Below are positions 15,998 through 24,740 of a DNA stretch of 64,000 nt, in pieces (position 1 is the first letter of the stretch; every line of letters begins with the position of its first letter). The stretch covers positions 40,152 to 104,151 of the forward strand of contig DVIW01000012.1 in assembly GCA_018710945.1 (NCBI GenBank), read 5' to 3'. Both the position numbers and the translations under genes were made by a program. The DNA is from Candidatus Aphodovivens avistercoris. Lineage in GTDB: Bacteria; Actinomycetota; Coriobacteriia; Coriobacteriales; Eggerthellaceae. The notes below the pieces were generated by a model that was not told where the DNA came from, ran no database searches, and worked only from the letters and a program-made list of their open reading frames with translations.

Positions 15998-16714
15998 TTA
16001 TTCTACCGTTGTTCCGACGTTTTCGCCCTTCAAAGCGCGGGAAATGTTGCCCTGCGTCGTCAGGTCGAACACGATCATGGGCATGTCGTTGTCCATGCAC
16101 AGCGAGGTGGCCGTGGAGTCCATGACGTGCAGCTCCTTCGCCAGCACCTCCATGTAGGAGATGCGGTCGAAGCGCTTCGCGTCGGGGTTGGTCTTGGGGT
16201 CGCTGTCGTAAACGCCGTCCACCTTCGTGGCCTTCATCAGCACGTCCACGTCCAGCTCGCACGCGCGCAGGGCGGCGGTGGTATCGGTGGTGAAGTAGGG
16301 GTTGCCCGTGCCGGCGGCCAGGATAACCACGTAGCCCTTCTCCAGCTGGCTGATGCAGCGGCGGCGGATGTAGGGCTCGGCCACTTCCTTCATGCTGATG
16401 GCGCTCTGCACGCGCGACACCATGCCGTGGCGTTCGAAGGCGTCCTGCAGCGCCAGCGCGTTCATGACGGTGGCCAGCATGCCGATGTAGTCGGCCTGGG
16501 CGCGGTCCATGCCCTCGGTGGCGCCGGACACGCCGCGGAAGATGTTGCCGCCGCCCACGACGATGGCCAGCTGCACGCCGTCGTGCACGATCTCCGCGAT
16601 CTCGTCGGCCAGGTTGTCGACCACCTTCGGGTCGATGCCGTAGCCCAGATCGCCCGCCAGCGCCTCGCCGGACAGCTTCAGCAGCACGCGCTTGTATTTG
16701 TACTCTTCAGACAT
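15998..16714 (-). CDS. pyrH: UMP kinase
   Basis: The start 16714 (238 residues, [19 protein letters not shown]) follows a GAAGGGA site 11-12 bp upstream. The amino-acid-kinase-family hallmarks are [30 protein letters not shown] and [15 protein letters not shown]. It phosphorylates UMP to UDP and is a hexameric, usually GTP-activated enzyme. It is the first gene of the minus-strand block that runs through frr, uppS, cdsA and dxr. A TATCAT at 16781-16786 could be the -10 of its promoter. Confidence 0.97.
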   Translation of the reverse strand: MSEEYKYKRVLLKLSGEALAGDLGYGIDPKVVDNLADEIAEIVHDGVQLAIVVGGGNIFRGVSGATEGMDRAQADYIGMLATVMNALALQDAFERHGMVSRVQSAISMKEVAEPYIRRRCISQLEKGYVVILAAGTGNPYFTTDTTAALRACELDVDVLMKATKVDGVYDSDPKTNPDAKRFDRISYMEVLAKELHVMDSTATSLCMDNDMPMIVFDLTTQGNISRALKGENVGTTVE

Positions 16715-17220
16715 GGAGAACCATTCCCTTCGCGTCATCGTCTCCCGGTGCGCGGGGCGCACCGCACGCAGTTACTGGCATGATACCCGAAAGGCGGCTC
16801 GTCCGGCGCGCCGCGCCGCCGTTTCCCGCCAATCCTCCGCAAGGCCGGGCGGAAAGGGCGCGACGCACTCGGCGGGATGCGGGCTGCAGCGTGCGAACCG
16901 ACGCGCCAAGCGGGACACGCTGCGGAAAGAGAAGGGGGCGGGCTGCGGGTGGGCAGGCGGACGGAGCGAGACGCAGGGCTCGGGGCGCAAGGCTCAGAGC
17001 CCAGGGCGCAAACGCAGCCCCTGGCACGCGAGCCAAACGCGCGGCGGCCCTTCCCCGCGCGAGGGGAAGGGCCGCCGTCATCGCCGGGGCGGGAAGCTGG
17101 AAGGGGGAGGGCTTCCCGCCGGGCGCCGAGTTGTCGAAGGGATGCGAAACCGGGTCCGCGCCTGATCAGCGGGCGAACGTTTGGGAAAGGCCCGTCGTGC
17201 CGCCCGCTTCCGCCCAGGTG
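16715..17220. other. Intergenic region between htrA and pyrH
   Basis: About 500 bp with no credible gene on either strand. The open frames here are Arg/Ala-rich shadows. It contains the pyrH leader and a possible -10 on the minus strand (16781-16786), and a perfect 14-bp hairpin at 17043-17076 that may end the htrA transcript. Confidence 0.6.
17043..17076 (-). terminator. Strong hairpin downstream of htrA
   Basis: A perfect 14-bp stem (17043-17056 with 17063-17076) has a 6-base GCGCGA loop. It lies about 145 bp past the htrA stop on the minus strand. Only a short, poor T-run follows, so intrinsic termination is likely but not certain. Confidence 0.5.
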
Positions 17221-18720
17221 CTACGCCGCGTCGCGCTGCTGCTGGCCGCCGCCGAACAGCTGGTCAAACAGGCTGCCGCCCGAAGCGCTCTGTTGCTGCG
17301 TCGAAGCGGAAGACGACGCGCTGTCAGAGCCAAGCGTCACGTCCATGGCAAGCGTCTGCCCGTTGCGGTTCACCTCGACGGACACGGTGTCGCCCACGTT
17401 CTTCGAGCGCACCGCCAGCGTCAGGTCGCTTGCGGAGGTGACGGTTTCGCCGTCGAACTTCGTCACGATGTCGCCGGCCTGGATGCCCGCCTCTGCGGCG
17501 CCAGAGCCCTGCTGGACGGCCGACACGTAGGCGCCCTCGTCAACCGCGAACCCGTAGCGGTCGGCGATCTGGGCGTTCACCGTGGACATAGTCACGCCCA
17601 GCTGCGCATGCGAGGGGGTTTCGCCATCGATGATCTGCTGCGCGATGCTGACCGCGTAGTTCACCGGGATGGCGAAGCCCACGCCCGAATAGTTGCCCGA
17701 GTACGACGTGATGAGCGTGTTGATGCCGATCAGCTTGCCGTCGGCGTCAACCAGCGCACCGCCGGAGTTGCCGGGGTTGATGGCCGCGTCGGTCTGGATC
17801 ATGTTCGTGTAGACGGTCGTCTCGCCCTGGCCGTAGGCGTCGGAGGAGCTGTCCATGATCTGCGAGCGGTTCGTGGCCGACACGATGCCGGTGGCCACCG
17901 ACTGCTCAAGCCCGAAGGGGCTGCCGATGGACATCACCCATTCGCCGATGGTCAGGTTGTCCGAGTCGCCCAGCTCGATGGCGGTCAGTCCCGAGGCGCC
18001 CTCGGCCTTCACCACCGCCAGGTCGGAAGAGGGGTCGGTGCCCACGATCTCGGCGTCGTATTCCTGCCCGTCGATGGTGACGCGCAGCGCGTCGGCGCCT
18101 TCCACCACGTGGTTGTTCGTGATGATGTAGCCGTCCTCGCTGATGACCACGCCGCTGCCCAGCGACGTCTCGGTCAGCTCGCCGGAGCCTGCGCCGTAAC
18201 CGTACATGCCGTACATGCCGGAATCCTCGGTGTACACGTCGATGGCCGCCACCGAGGGCAGCGCCTTCTCGGCCACGGCCTCGGCCAAGGTGGCGTCCTC
18301 GTCGGAAGCGTTCACGCTCGACCCGGCGCCGCCGATGACCGTGGAGCCGGACGGACCCGCAGCGCCCTGCCACAGCGCGAAGCCGCCCAGCGCCAAGACG
18401 CACGCCAGCGCCGCGCCCGCGAAGCCCAGAAGGAAGGTGCGCGCGCCGCCGGGCTTCTTGCCCGATCCGTGCGCGCCGGACGGGCCGCCTGTCGGCGAGC
18501 CGGAGCCGCCCGCGCCCGCCGAAGCTGCGGCGAAGCCGGTTGAGGCGGTTGCGGCGGTCGCCTGCTGATAGGCCTGGTAGCCGCTGCTTCCCGTGCCCTG
18601 GGGCTGCCCGAAGCCGGTGCCGGACGAAGCGCCCTGCGCGGACTGGTAGCCGGCTGGCGACTGGGGGGCGCCGGAGGCGGGCGGCTTGCCGTTGGCGTTG
18701 TAGCCGTACTCGTTCGTCAT
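17221..18720 (-). CDS. HtrA/DegP-family serine protease with PDZ domain
   Basis: The start 18720 (499 residues, MTNEYGYNANGK) has AAGGAG at the right distance; the longer frame lacks support. Residues 1-90 are Gly/Gln/Ser-rich and cytoplasmic, about 94-117 form one membrane helix, and the trypsin-like domain follows with His204 (NNHVV), Asp233 (SSDLAVV) and Ser319 (GNSGGAL). A PDZ domain lies at about 385-475, and the tail is Ser/Gln-rich. It is a membrane-anchored quality-control protease facing the outside. The gene stands alone. Confidence 0.95.
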   Translation of the reverse strand: MTNEYGYNANGKPPASGAPQSPAGYQSAQGASSGTGFGQPQGTGSSGYQAYQQATAATASTGFAAASAGAGGSGSPTGGPSGAHGSGKKPGGARTFLLGFAGAALACVLALGGFALWQGAAGPSGSTVIGGAGSSVNASDEDATLAEAVAEKALPSVAAIDVYTEDSGMYGMYGYGAGSGELTETSLGSGVVISEDGYIITNNHVVEGADALRVTIDGQEYDAEIVGTDPSSDLAVVKAEGASGLTAIELGDSDNLTIGEWVMSIGSPFGLEQSVATGIVSATNRSQIMDSSSDAYGQGETTVYTNMIQTDAAINPGNSGGALVDADGKLIGINTLITSYSGNYSGVGFAIPVNYAVSIAQQIIDGETPSHAQLGVTMSTVNAQIADRYGFAVDEGAYVSAVQQGSGAAEAGIQAGDIVTKFDGETVTSASDLTLAVRSKNVGDTVSVEVNRNGQTLAMDVTLGSDSASSSASTQQQSASGGSLFDQLFGGGQQQRDAA

Positions 18721-19251
18721 GTCTCTCACGCTCCTTGGGAAGGCGGCGCCCTGCGCGCCGCCGTCGTCTCTTACGAGAGCAACCTTAGCACGCGCGCAAC
18801 CCTCCCCCGCGCCCCGCCGTCCAATCGTCACCTCCGCGTCACGTAAATACACCGCCTGGTGTACGGCGCGAGAACGAGAAAAGTCGGGGAGCGTCTCGTT
18901 TCCACGGCTGAGGGTAGCCTTGGGAGGTCACCGCCCGACCGCCGCTCCCTCCCCACGCTTGGCCGCCGCACCATCCGTCGGCAACCGCCAACGCATCGTC
19001 GTCCGTTTCGCGCGCCTGAGCGCCCGCCAAGCGCGCGAGACGGACGACGATCCGCCGAAGCGCGTACCGCAAACCGCGGAAAGGGCGCCCCGCGCGTGCT
19101 CCTTTCGTCCGCGCCAGCGCTCCTCTCGTCGCGATCGGGCGCGGCACGTCGCGTTTCCCTTGCTCAGCGGGCCGCGGGCGGCGACGATGCATTCCGTCGA
19201 AAGCAGCCGCCGCGCACCCCGCGCCGCGGCCCCTACGGAAAGGAGCATCCC
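18721..19251. other. Intergenic region between htrA and the ABC operon
   Basis: 530 bp without a credible gene. It holds the htrA leader (minus), a small palindrome TACACC-GCCT-GGTGTA (18848-18863) that could be an htrA operator, and a long hairpin at 18995-19051. No promoter could be fixed with confidence for either side. Confidence 0.6.
18995..19051. repeat. Long hairpin, 21-bp arms
   Basis: Arms 18995-19015 and 19031-19051 are complementary at 20 of 21 positions, with a 15-base loop. They contain CGTCGTCCGT and its complement. There is no T-run on either side, so it is not an ordinary terminator. It may be an intergenic repeat unit or a structured leader. Confidence 0.6.
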
Positions 19252-19428
19252 ATGACCGAACCGAGCCAGCTCGCCATCCTCGTCGGCGCCATCGCCCTCA
19301 TCTGCGTCATCAGCATGATGCTGCACGTCCGCGCCGAGAAGACGCGCACCCGCGTCGACGAGTTCGAGCAGCGCCTCGCCCGCCTCGAGCGCACTGGGCA
19401 CGCCACCGACGACGCAACCGCGAACTAA
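19252..19428 (+). CDS. Small single-span membrane protein, first gene of the ABC operon
   Basis: The 58-residue protein has AAAGGAG before ATG 19252. A hydrophobic helix spans about 7-24 (LAILVGAIALICVISMML), followed by a charged coiled-coil-like tail (EKTRTRVDEFEQRLARLERT). The 21 bases around its start (19238-19258) are identical to those around the ATPase gene start (19446-19466), suggesting that the translation-initiation region was copied. I do not recognise the family. Its position suggests an accessory subunit of the transporter. Confidence 0.7.
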   Translation: MTEPSQLAILVGAIALICVISMMLHVRAEKTRTRVDEFEQRLARLERTGHATDDATAN

Positions 19429-19459
19429 CCGCTGTCGAACCGCACGAAAGGAGCATCCC

Positions 19460-20371
19460 ATGACCGCCCTGCTGTCCATGGAGGACGTGTGCCTGAGCTT
19501 CAAGGACAAGCGCGTCCTCGACCACCTGACGTTCCGCGTGATGCGCGGCGAGTGCTTCGGCTTCCTCGGGCCCTCGGGCGCCGGCAAGACCACCACCATC
19601 AAGCTGCTCACGCGCCAGCTCGTGAAGGACACCGGCCGCATCGCGCTGTTCGGCCGCCCCATCGAGCACGCCACGAGCGCCGACTACGAGCGCATCGGCA
19701 TCCTGTCGGACACGAGCGCCCTCTACGAGCGCATGACCATCGAGGAGAACCTGCGCTTCTACGCGAAGATCCGCGGCGTCACCGGCAACAACATCCCCAC
19801 GCTGCTCGAGCGCATGAACCTCGCGCGCGACCGCCGCACGCTCATCAAAAACTGCTCGAAGGGCATGCGCCAGCGCGCCGCCATCCTGGCCGCCCTCGTG
19901 CACGGCCCCGAGCTGCTGTTCCTCGACGAACCCACAAGCGGGCTCGATCCCGCCGCGCGCGCCGAGGTGCACAAGATGCTGCGCGAGCTGAACGAGGCCG
20001 GCACCACCGTCTTCCTCACCACGCACGACATGGCTGAGGCCGACGAGCTGTGCGACCGCATCGGCATCCTCAACGACGGCCGCCTCATCGCCGACGACGC
20101 GCCCGCCGCCCTCAAGCTGCGGTTCGCGCGCAACGAGGTGATCGTGCGCGTGCGGGACGACGCGGCTGTCGCGGGCGGCAGCCCCAACGCGACCACGGGT
20201 GCCAGCACCAACGCCTCCGCCCCCGCCGTGCGCACCATCCGCACCACCAAGGACGCCGCCGGCGCGCCCGTCATCCTGCGCGCACTGCAAGACGGCACCT
20301 GCCTGTCCATCCACTCGGTCGAGCCGAACCTCGAGGAAGTGTTCCTCGAGCTGGCCGGAAGGGAGTTCTAA
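19460..20371 (+). CDS. ABC transporter ATP-binding protein (ABC-2 type)
   Basis: The 303-residue protein has Walker A GPSGAGKTT (about 38-46), a variant signature CSKGMRQR in place of LSGGQ, Walker B LLFLDEPTSGLD and the H-loop TTHDM. A C-terminal extension (about 225-303) carries an Ala/Ser/Thr-rich linker and a terminal EPNLEEVFLELAGREF, as in drug or lipid exporters of the DrrA/CcmA type. Two permeases (20373-21104 and 22184-23002) and a LytTR protein follow in the same direction with short gaps. The substrate is unknown, and an export function is likely. Confidence 0.92.
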   Translation: MTALLSMEDVCLSFKDKRVLDHLTFRVMRGECFGFLGPSGAGKTTTIKLLTRQLVKDTGRIALFGRPIEHATSADYERIGILSDTSALYERMTIEENLRFYAKIRGVTGNNIPTLLERMNLARDRRTLIKNCSKGMRQRAAILAALVHGPELLFLDEPTSGLDPAARAEVHKMLRELNEAGTTVFLTTHDMAEADELCDRIGILNDGRLIADDAPAALKLRFARNEVIVRVRDDAAVAGGSPNATTGASTNASAPAVRTIRTTKDAAGAPVILRALQDGTCLSIHSVEPNLEEVFLELAGREF

Positions 20372-20372
20372 C

Positions 20373-21104
20373 ATGGAAGCCACCCTGCGCAAGACGAGCG
20401 CCCTCATCGGGAAGGACGCCAAGGACCTCGTGAAGAACCCCACGATGCTCATCTGCTGCCTGCTGCCCATCGCGTTCACCGCGCTGTACACGCAGGTCGT
20501 CTCCGACGTGCCGGGCGAGGCCGCGGGCGCGGTGTCACTCTACCTGCAAACGCTCTCCCTCGCCATGACCGCCGGCATGGTGGGCAGCATGACCATCCTC
20601 TATGCCATCGCCGAGGAGAAGGAGAAGCACACGCTGCGCACCCTCATGCTGGCGAACGTGAGCGGCGCCCAAACGCTCGCCTCGCGCGCCCTCGTGGCGT
20701 TCGCCGCCATCCTCGTCGTTGACGTCGCGTGCTTTCTCGTGATGCGCGCGCCGCTCGACGCGCTCGCGCCCTACCTCGCCTTCGGTCTGCTCGGCAGCGT
20801 GCCCATCGTAATGCTGTCGCTACTGCTGGGGCTGGCGGCCCGCGACCAGATGACCGCAGGCGTGTACAGCCTGCCCATCATCCTCGTGGCGCTCGTGCCG
20901 AGCTTCGCCATGCTCAACGACACCATCGCCGACGTGGCGCCGTGGCTGCCCACGGGTGGCATGCAGGAGCTGCTGCAGCTCGCCGCCGCAGGCAACCTGC
21001 TCACCGCCGACGCGGTGCAGCCCCTGATGGTGACGCTCGCCTGGATCGTCGTCACCGCCACAGTCTTCGCCCTGCTCTACCGCCGCCTCTCCCGCGACAA
21101 CTAG
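20373..21104 (+). CDS. ABC-2 type permease
   Basis: The 243-residue protein starts 1 bp after the ATPase stop, with GGGAG upstream. It has about six membrane helices (roughly 27-45, 60-82, 103-125, 130-150, 165-185, 210-232) and the cytoplasmic segment AIAEEKEKHTLRTLMLANVSG, which is typical of ABC-2 permeases. It probably forms the membrane channel with the second permease encoded two genes downstream. Confidence 0.88.
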   Translation: MEATLRKTSALIGKDAKDLVKNPTMLICCLLPIAFTALYTQVVSDVPGEAAGAVSLYLQTLSLAMTAGMVGSMTILYAIAEEKEKHTLRTLMLANVSGAQTLASRALVAFAAILVVDVACFLVMRAPLDALAPYLAFGLLGSVPIVMLSLLLGLAARDQMTAGVYSLPIILVALVPSFAMLNDTIADVAPWLPTGGMQELLQLAAAGNLLTADAVQPLMVTLAWIVVTATVFALLYRRLSRDN

Positions 21105-21220
21105 GCCGCCGCGAACATGGCATTCGACGCGCACCGCCGCCGTCCAGACAGGTAGAATACGGAACAGCGAAACGCACGGCCCGCCCTGGCAAGACGCACC
21201 CGACCCCGAAAGCGAGCGAC

Positions 21221-22174
21221 GTGACCGAACCGACCGAATACGCCTCCATCGACGCGCTGCTCGACGCGCAGGAAGCCGCCGGCGCGAGCATGCACATCGA
21301 GTGCGGCCGCGAGGCCTCCGCCGCCCTGCTTGACGCCGCCCGCGCGCGCTTCGCGGGGCGGCGCTGCGCCTTCGCGCTCGACGGCGACGCCGGCATCCCG
21401 CGCGACACCGTCACCTCGCACCTGCGCTTCTTCAGCAAGCTGGCAGGCGGCGCCGTGCACCACGAGGACGCCATCGCGCACTTCGGCCTGCGCGAGGTTG
21501 CCCACACCAAGCTGCGCGACCTCGCCGCACCGCAGCGCGCCCTCGTGAAGCTCGCCCGCGCGAGCCTGTTCGAACCCGAGTTCTGCTTCATCGAGCGCCC
21601 GCTGTCCGACCTCGACGCCGACGGGCGCACCGCCGCCCTCACCTGGATCGCCGAGGCCGAGCAGGCCGGCTGCCGCTTCATCACCACGCTGCAGCCCCTG
21701 CGCGAGGCGCTGCTCATGCCGGGCATCGCGCTCTGGCACGACGAGGGCCGCTTCATCGCCGCCGAGCGCGACGAGGACGACGCCGCCGACGGCCCCAGCG
21801 CATCCGACGACGGCCCGCTGTTCGCCGGCGACGAGGTGCGCGTGATCAAGATCCCCGCGAAGTCCGACGCCACCACGCTTTTGTTCGACCCGCGCGAGAT
21901 CGACTACATCGAAAGCGCCAACAAGCGCAACTACGTGGCCGTGCGCGGCAGCCTCTACCCCACGCCGCTCACGATGGACGAGCTCGACGCGCAGCTCGGC
22001 GGCTTCGGCTTCTTCCGCTGCCACCGCTCCTACATCGTGAACGTGCAGCGCGTAGCGAAGGTGGAGCGATTCACGCGCAACAGCTTCAACCTCACGCTGA
22101 ACGACCCGCAGCACACCTCCATCCCGCTGGCGAAGGGCCGCGCGGACGAGATGCGCGCACGGTACGGCTGGTAG
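21221..22174 (+). CDS. LytTR DNA-binding protein with a P-loop-less ABC ATPase-like N-terminus
   Basis: GTG 21221 is taken as the start (317 residues, MTEPTEYASID); the open frame before it is shadow sequence. The C-terminal ~100 residues are a LytTR domain (IDYIESANKRNYVAVR...FFRCHRSYIVNVQRVAKV). The N-terminal ~180 residues keep an ABC-like tail (DLAAPQRALVKLARASLFEPEFCFIERPLSDLDADGR, positioned like signature plus Walker B) but no Walker A. It probably senses or controls the transporter around it and binds its promoter. A TAGAAT at 21153-21158 could give it an internal promoter. Confidence 0.85.
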   Translation: MTEPTEYASIDALLDAQEAAGASMHIECGREASAALLDAARARFAGRRCAFALDGDAGIPRDTVTSHLRFFSKLAGGAVHHEDAIAHFGLREVAHTKLRDLAAPQRALVKLARASLFEPEFCFIERPLSDLDADGRTAALTWIAEAEQAGCRFITTLQPLREALLMPGIALWHDEGRFIAAERDEDDAADGPSASDDGPLFAGDEVRVIKIPAKSDATTLLFDPREIDYIESANKRNYVAVRGSLYPTPLTMDELDAQLGGFGFFRCHRSYIVNVQRVAKVERFTRNSFNLTLNDPQHTSIPLAKGRADEMRARYGW

Positions 22175-22183
22175 GAGGCTCCC

Positions 22184-23002
22184 ATGACGACGCGAACCCC
22201 CGAGAGCGCCCCGCATGCCGCCCCGCAGGCGCCCGCGCGCCCCCATGCCCGCCCGCGCCGTGCATTTTGCCTGCTCACGGGCAAGTACCTGATCGATCTG
22301 GCGCGCAACCCCAACATGGTGGCGAGCGCGCTCATCCCGCTGGCGCTCGCCTTCGCGATGCGCTTCGTGCTGGGCGACGCGTTCCCGTCGTCCGTGCAGG
22401 CCACCCGCGACGCGCTGTCGGCCAACGCCATCCTCGGCATGTACGCCATGATGTTCGAGGCCATGATGGCGTCGAACATGTTCGTCGCCTACGCCATGGC
22501 GGAGGAGGCGGAGAAGGGCGCCGCCCGCACGCTGCAACTCGCGGGCGTGTCGCGCACGCAGATGGCGCTTGCGCGCATGGCCTCGGCGTTCGCGGTGTTC
22601 CTTGTCATGTCGGCGCTGTGCTGCGCGGCCATCGGCGTGCCGGCGGGCATCCTCGTGCCGTTCTTTGTGGCGAGCGCGCTTGCCCAGCTGCCGCTGTTCA
22701 TCCTCGGCACCGCGCTCAGCCTGGGGTGCCGCACGCAGATGGACGCGATGACGCGCTGCGTGCCGCTGCTCGTCATTCCCATCCTGCCGTTTCTGGCGGC
22801 CTGCACCGTCACGTTCGCCGGCTGGACGACGTTTTTGCCGTGCGGCGGCGCCCTCGACGTCACCGTCGCGCTGCTGACCGGCACGCCGCTTCTCGACGGC
22901 GCCGGCATCGCGCTCGGCTTCACCGTGCTCTGGAACGCCCTCGGCATCGCAGCCCTCGTCATAGCCCTGCGCCGCATGGCACGGGAGGATGCGCGGAGGT
23001 AG
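22184..23002 (+). CDS. ABC-2 type permease (second subunit)
   Basis: The 272-residue protein has TAGGAGG 7 bp before ATG 22184. It has a Pro/Ala-rich cytoplasmic N-terminus (1-25) and about six membrane segments. YAMAEEAEKGAARTLQLAGVSRTQM is the counterpart of the cytoplasmic loop in the first permease, showing that the two are distant homologues. It ends the ABC operon. Confidence 0.88.
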   Translation: MTTRTPESAPHAAPQAPARPHARPRRAFCLLTGKYLIDLARNPNMVASALIPLALAFAMRFVLGDAFPSSVQATRDALSANAILGMYAMMFEAMMASNMFVAYAMAEEAEKGAARTLQLAGVSRTQMALARMASAFAVFLVMSALCCAAIGVPAGILVPFFVASALAQLPLFILGTALSLGCRTQMDAMTRCVPLLVIPILPFLAACTVTFAGWTTFLPCGGALDVTVALLTGTPLLDGAGIALGFTVLWNALGIAALVIALRRMAREDARR

Positions 23003-23051
23003 CGAGGGCGCTGCCCCAGAGGAACTCCGTGCGCAAAATCGCCTCTTGCGC

Positions 23052-23211
23052 GGACAAAATCACACGATAGTTCAGGTGCACCTTCGGCGTTGCGCCCACA
23101 CGCCCAACGTTTCCCCAGATGGATTTCACAGCGAACCGCCCCTGCGCCTTCGAATGCGCCTCTACTTGCGGCTTCGACGCCCTCAGCCTGAACTATCGCA
23201 CCTTTTTGTCC
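23052..23211. repeat. Repeat element with terminal inverted repeats, copy 1
   Basis: The ends are GGACAAAA-5 bp-CGATAGTTCAGG and its complement: 20 of 25 bases pair, and the five mismatches are contiguous. The inside (CTTCGGCG, TGCG, GTTTCCCCAG, TTCAC) resembles copy 2 at 24542-24681. It has no coding capacity. The pair brackets the unknown gene at 23490-24476. Confidence 0.8.
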
Positions 23212-23280
23212 ATCCTGACGACGTTTTGCCGCACGCCTCGGCACAACCCCCGTCGCGAATGCTTTCCGCAGCCCGAGCAC

Positions 23281-23310
23281 GCGACAGACACCCTCTCGAT
23301 GCGGTATCAT
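23281..23310 (+). promoter_or_regulatory. Possible promoter of the 23490 gene
   Basis: GCGACA (23281-23286, four of six matches to TTGACA), an 18-bp spacer and TATCAT (23305-23310). It lies about 180 bp before the ATG. Confidence 0.4.
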
Positions 23311-23489
23311 TTTCCCGAAGCCAATGCAGGCGCGTCTTCACCGAAGATGCCCCGAGAGGCGCGGTTCGCCCGCATCCGCAACGCCTGCAAGATCCTTCGA
23401 CCCGGCCCGCTGGTGCTGCGCTCGCCCGAAGAGCGCGCTGCTGCGCAGGCCGCGCGGAAACATCCGCTCATCGAATCGGAGGGTCATCC

Positions 23490-24476
23490 ATGGCGCATCG
23501 CATCTGCTTCACCGGCCGCAGCGCACTGACGATCGCGCGGGGCATCGCGCAGGAAGAGCGGAGAGCTCTCCGGCGGCGCGCCCTGCCCGCCCCCGTTCCA
23601 CCGAAACGCGTGCTGGACGATCTTGTCGCCGAGTTCGAGCGCGCCAATCCGCAAATCGCCCTCGAAAAGCCCATCGAGCTCGCATTCGACGGCACCGCGC
23701 AACGACGCAGCCGGCCCGGTTACGCAATGCACTTCTTCTCCGGCACGCTGTCCGCCGGCTCTCTTTTCGGTCTTAGCGGCGATGCGGTCGTTGCCGTGCC
23801 GCCGCTCGCGCTTGCGCATGTCGCCCTCGACGAGCGCGACGATATCGCGGTTCTCGAATACCTCTGGGAAGCATGCGGGACATACCGAACCGCACGAACC
23901 GGGGCGTCGGGCGAGACCGCCTACCAGCTCCTCCCCCTCTCCTCCACCAGGCAAATCGGCCGATTCCTCTCTCTCAACAGCGCCGTTGCGGGAACGCGCA
24001 GGCTGGCGCGGCTGCTGAAATACACGCGCAACGGCTCCGAGTCGCCCCGCGAGACCAAGCTCGCCCTCTTGCTCGGACTGCCGATGTCCCTCGGAGGATA
24101 CGGCGCAGGAATGCCCCAGATGAACTTCGCGGTGAGCGCATCACCCGAGGCGCAGTCGATTTCAGGAAGGTCGGGCTTCCGCTGCGATCTGTGCTGGCCC
24201 GACGCGCAACTCGACGTCGAATACCAGAGCTTCGAACGGCACAGCGGCGAAACCAGCCGACAGCGGGACTCGCGACGCGCGAATGCACTTGCATCGATGG
24301 GGTGGACCGTGATCAACGTGACGAACGAGGAACTCGACAGCTACGCCGCCATGAACTCCATCGCCAAGGCCGTGTTCAAGCACCTCGGCAAGCGGCAACG
24401 CGTGCGCGTCGACCGCTATCACGCACGCAAGCTCACGCTCAGAAGGAAGCTCGGCCTCCCCGTCGGCTACGAGTAG
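23490..24476 (+). CDS. Unknown protein with a nuclease-like (VSR/DUF559-like) C-terminal segment
   Basis: ATG 23490 follows GGAGGG, giving 328 residues. I do not recognise the N-terminal ~200 residues. The C-terminal part FRCDLCWPDAQLDVEYQSFERHS...RDSRRANALASMGWTVINVTNEEL follows the pattern of VSR/DUF559-type nuclease folds: D..W....l.vEYq, then 'R...L...GW.Vi.vT'. The catalytic residues would be the Asp in CDLCWPDAQ and the Glu in DVEYQ. It is not in an operon and lies between two copies of the TIR repeat, which suggests a mobile or repeat-associated cargo gene. The nuclease idea is tentative. Confidence 0.6.
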   Translation: MAHRICFTGRSALTIARGIAQEERRALRRRALPAPVPPKRVLDDLVAEFERANPQIALEKPIELAFDGTAQRRSRPGYAMHFFSGTLSAGSLFGLSGDAVVAVPPLALAHVALDERDDIAVLEYLWEACGTYRTARTGASGETAYQLLPLSSTRQIGRFLSLNSAVAGTRRLARLLKYTRNGSESPRETKLALLLGLPMSLGGYGAGMPQMNFAVSASPEAQSISGRSGFRCDLCWPDAQLDVEYQSFERHSGETSRQRDSRRANALASMGWTVINVTNEELDSYAAMNSIAKAVFKHLGKRQRVRVDRYHARKLTLRRKLGLPVGYE

Positions 24477-24541
24477 TCGCACAGTCGGAATGCCCGTCGC
24501 GTCTGCTGGCGCAAGAGCTGTCGTGCGATCGCGCTTCGAAT

Positions 24542-24681
24542 GGACAAAAAGGTATGATAGTTCAGGTTTTTCTTCGGCGATGCGTCCAGCCTGCTGGCGT
24601 TTTCCCAGGCGGGCTTCACGAACGCCGCACGTTTATCCGCACTTTCGCTGCTTCAACCTGAACTATTGTGTCATTTTGTCC
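24542..24681. repeat. Repeat element with terminal inverted repeats, copy 2
   Basis: The ends are GGACAAAA-5 bp-TGATAGTTCAGG and CCTGAACTATTG-5 bp-TTTTGTCC. About 20 bp shorter than copy 1, and similar to it along the first ~80 bp. It starts 65 bp after the stop of the unknown gene. Confidence 0.8.
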
Positions 24682-24703
24682 GCTTTCCCGCAAAAAGCAT
24701 GCA

Positions 24704-24734
24704 GCCCTGCAAACGAGGGACTCATTTGCAGGGC
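24704..24734 (-). terminator. Terminator of the XRE regulator gene
   Basis: A perfect 10-bp stem, GCCCTGCAAA/TTTGCAGGGC (24704-24713 with 24725-24734), begins 6 bp past the gene's stop on the minus strand. A CTTTTT run follows a few bases after the stem. Confidence 0.75.
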
Positions 24735-24740
24735 GTTGCG

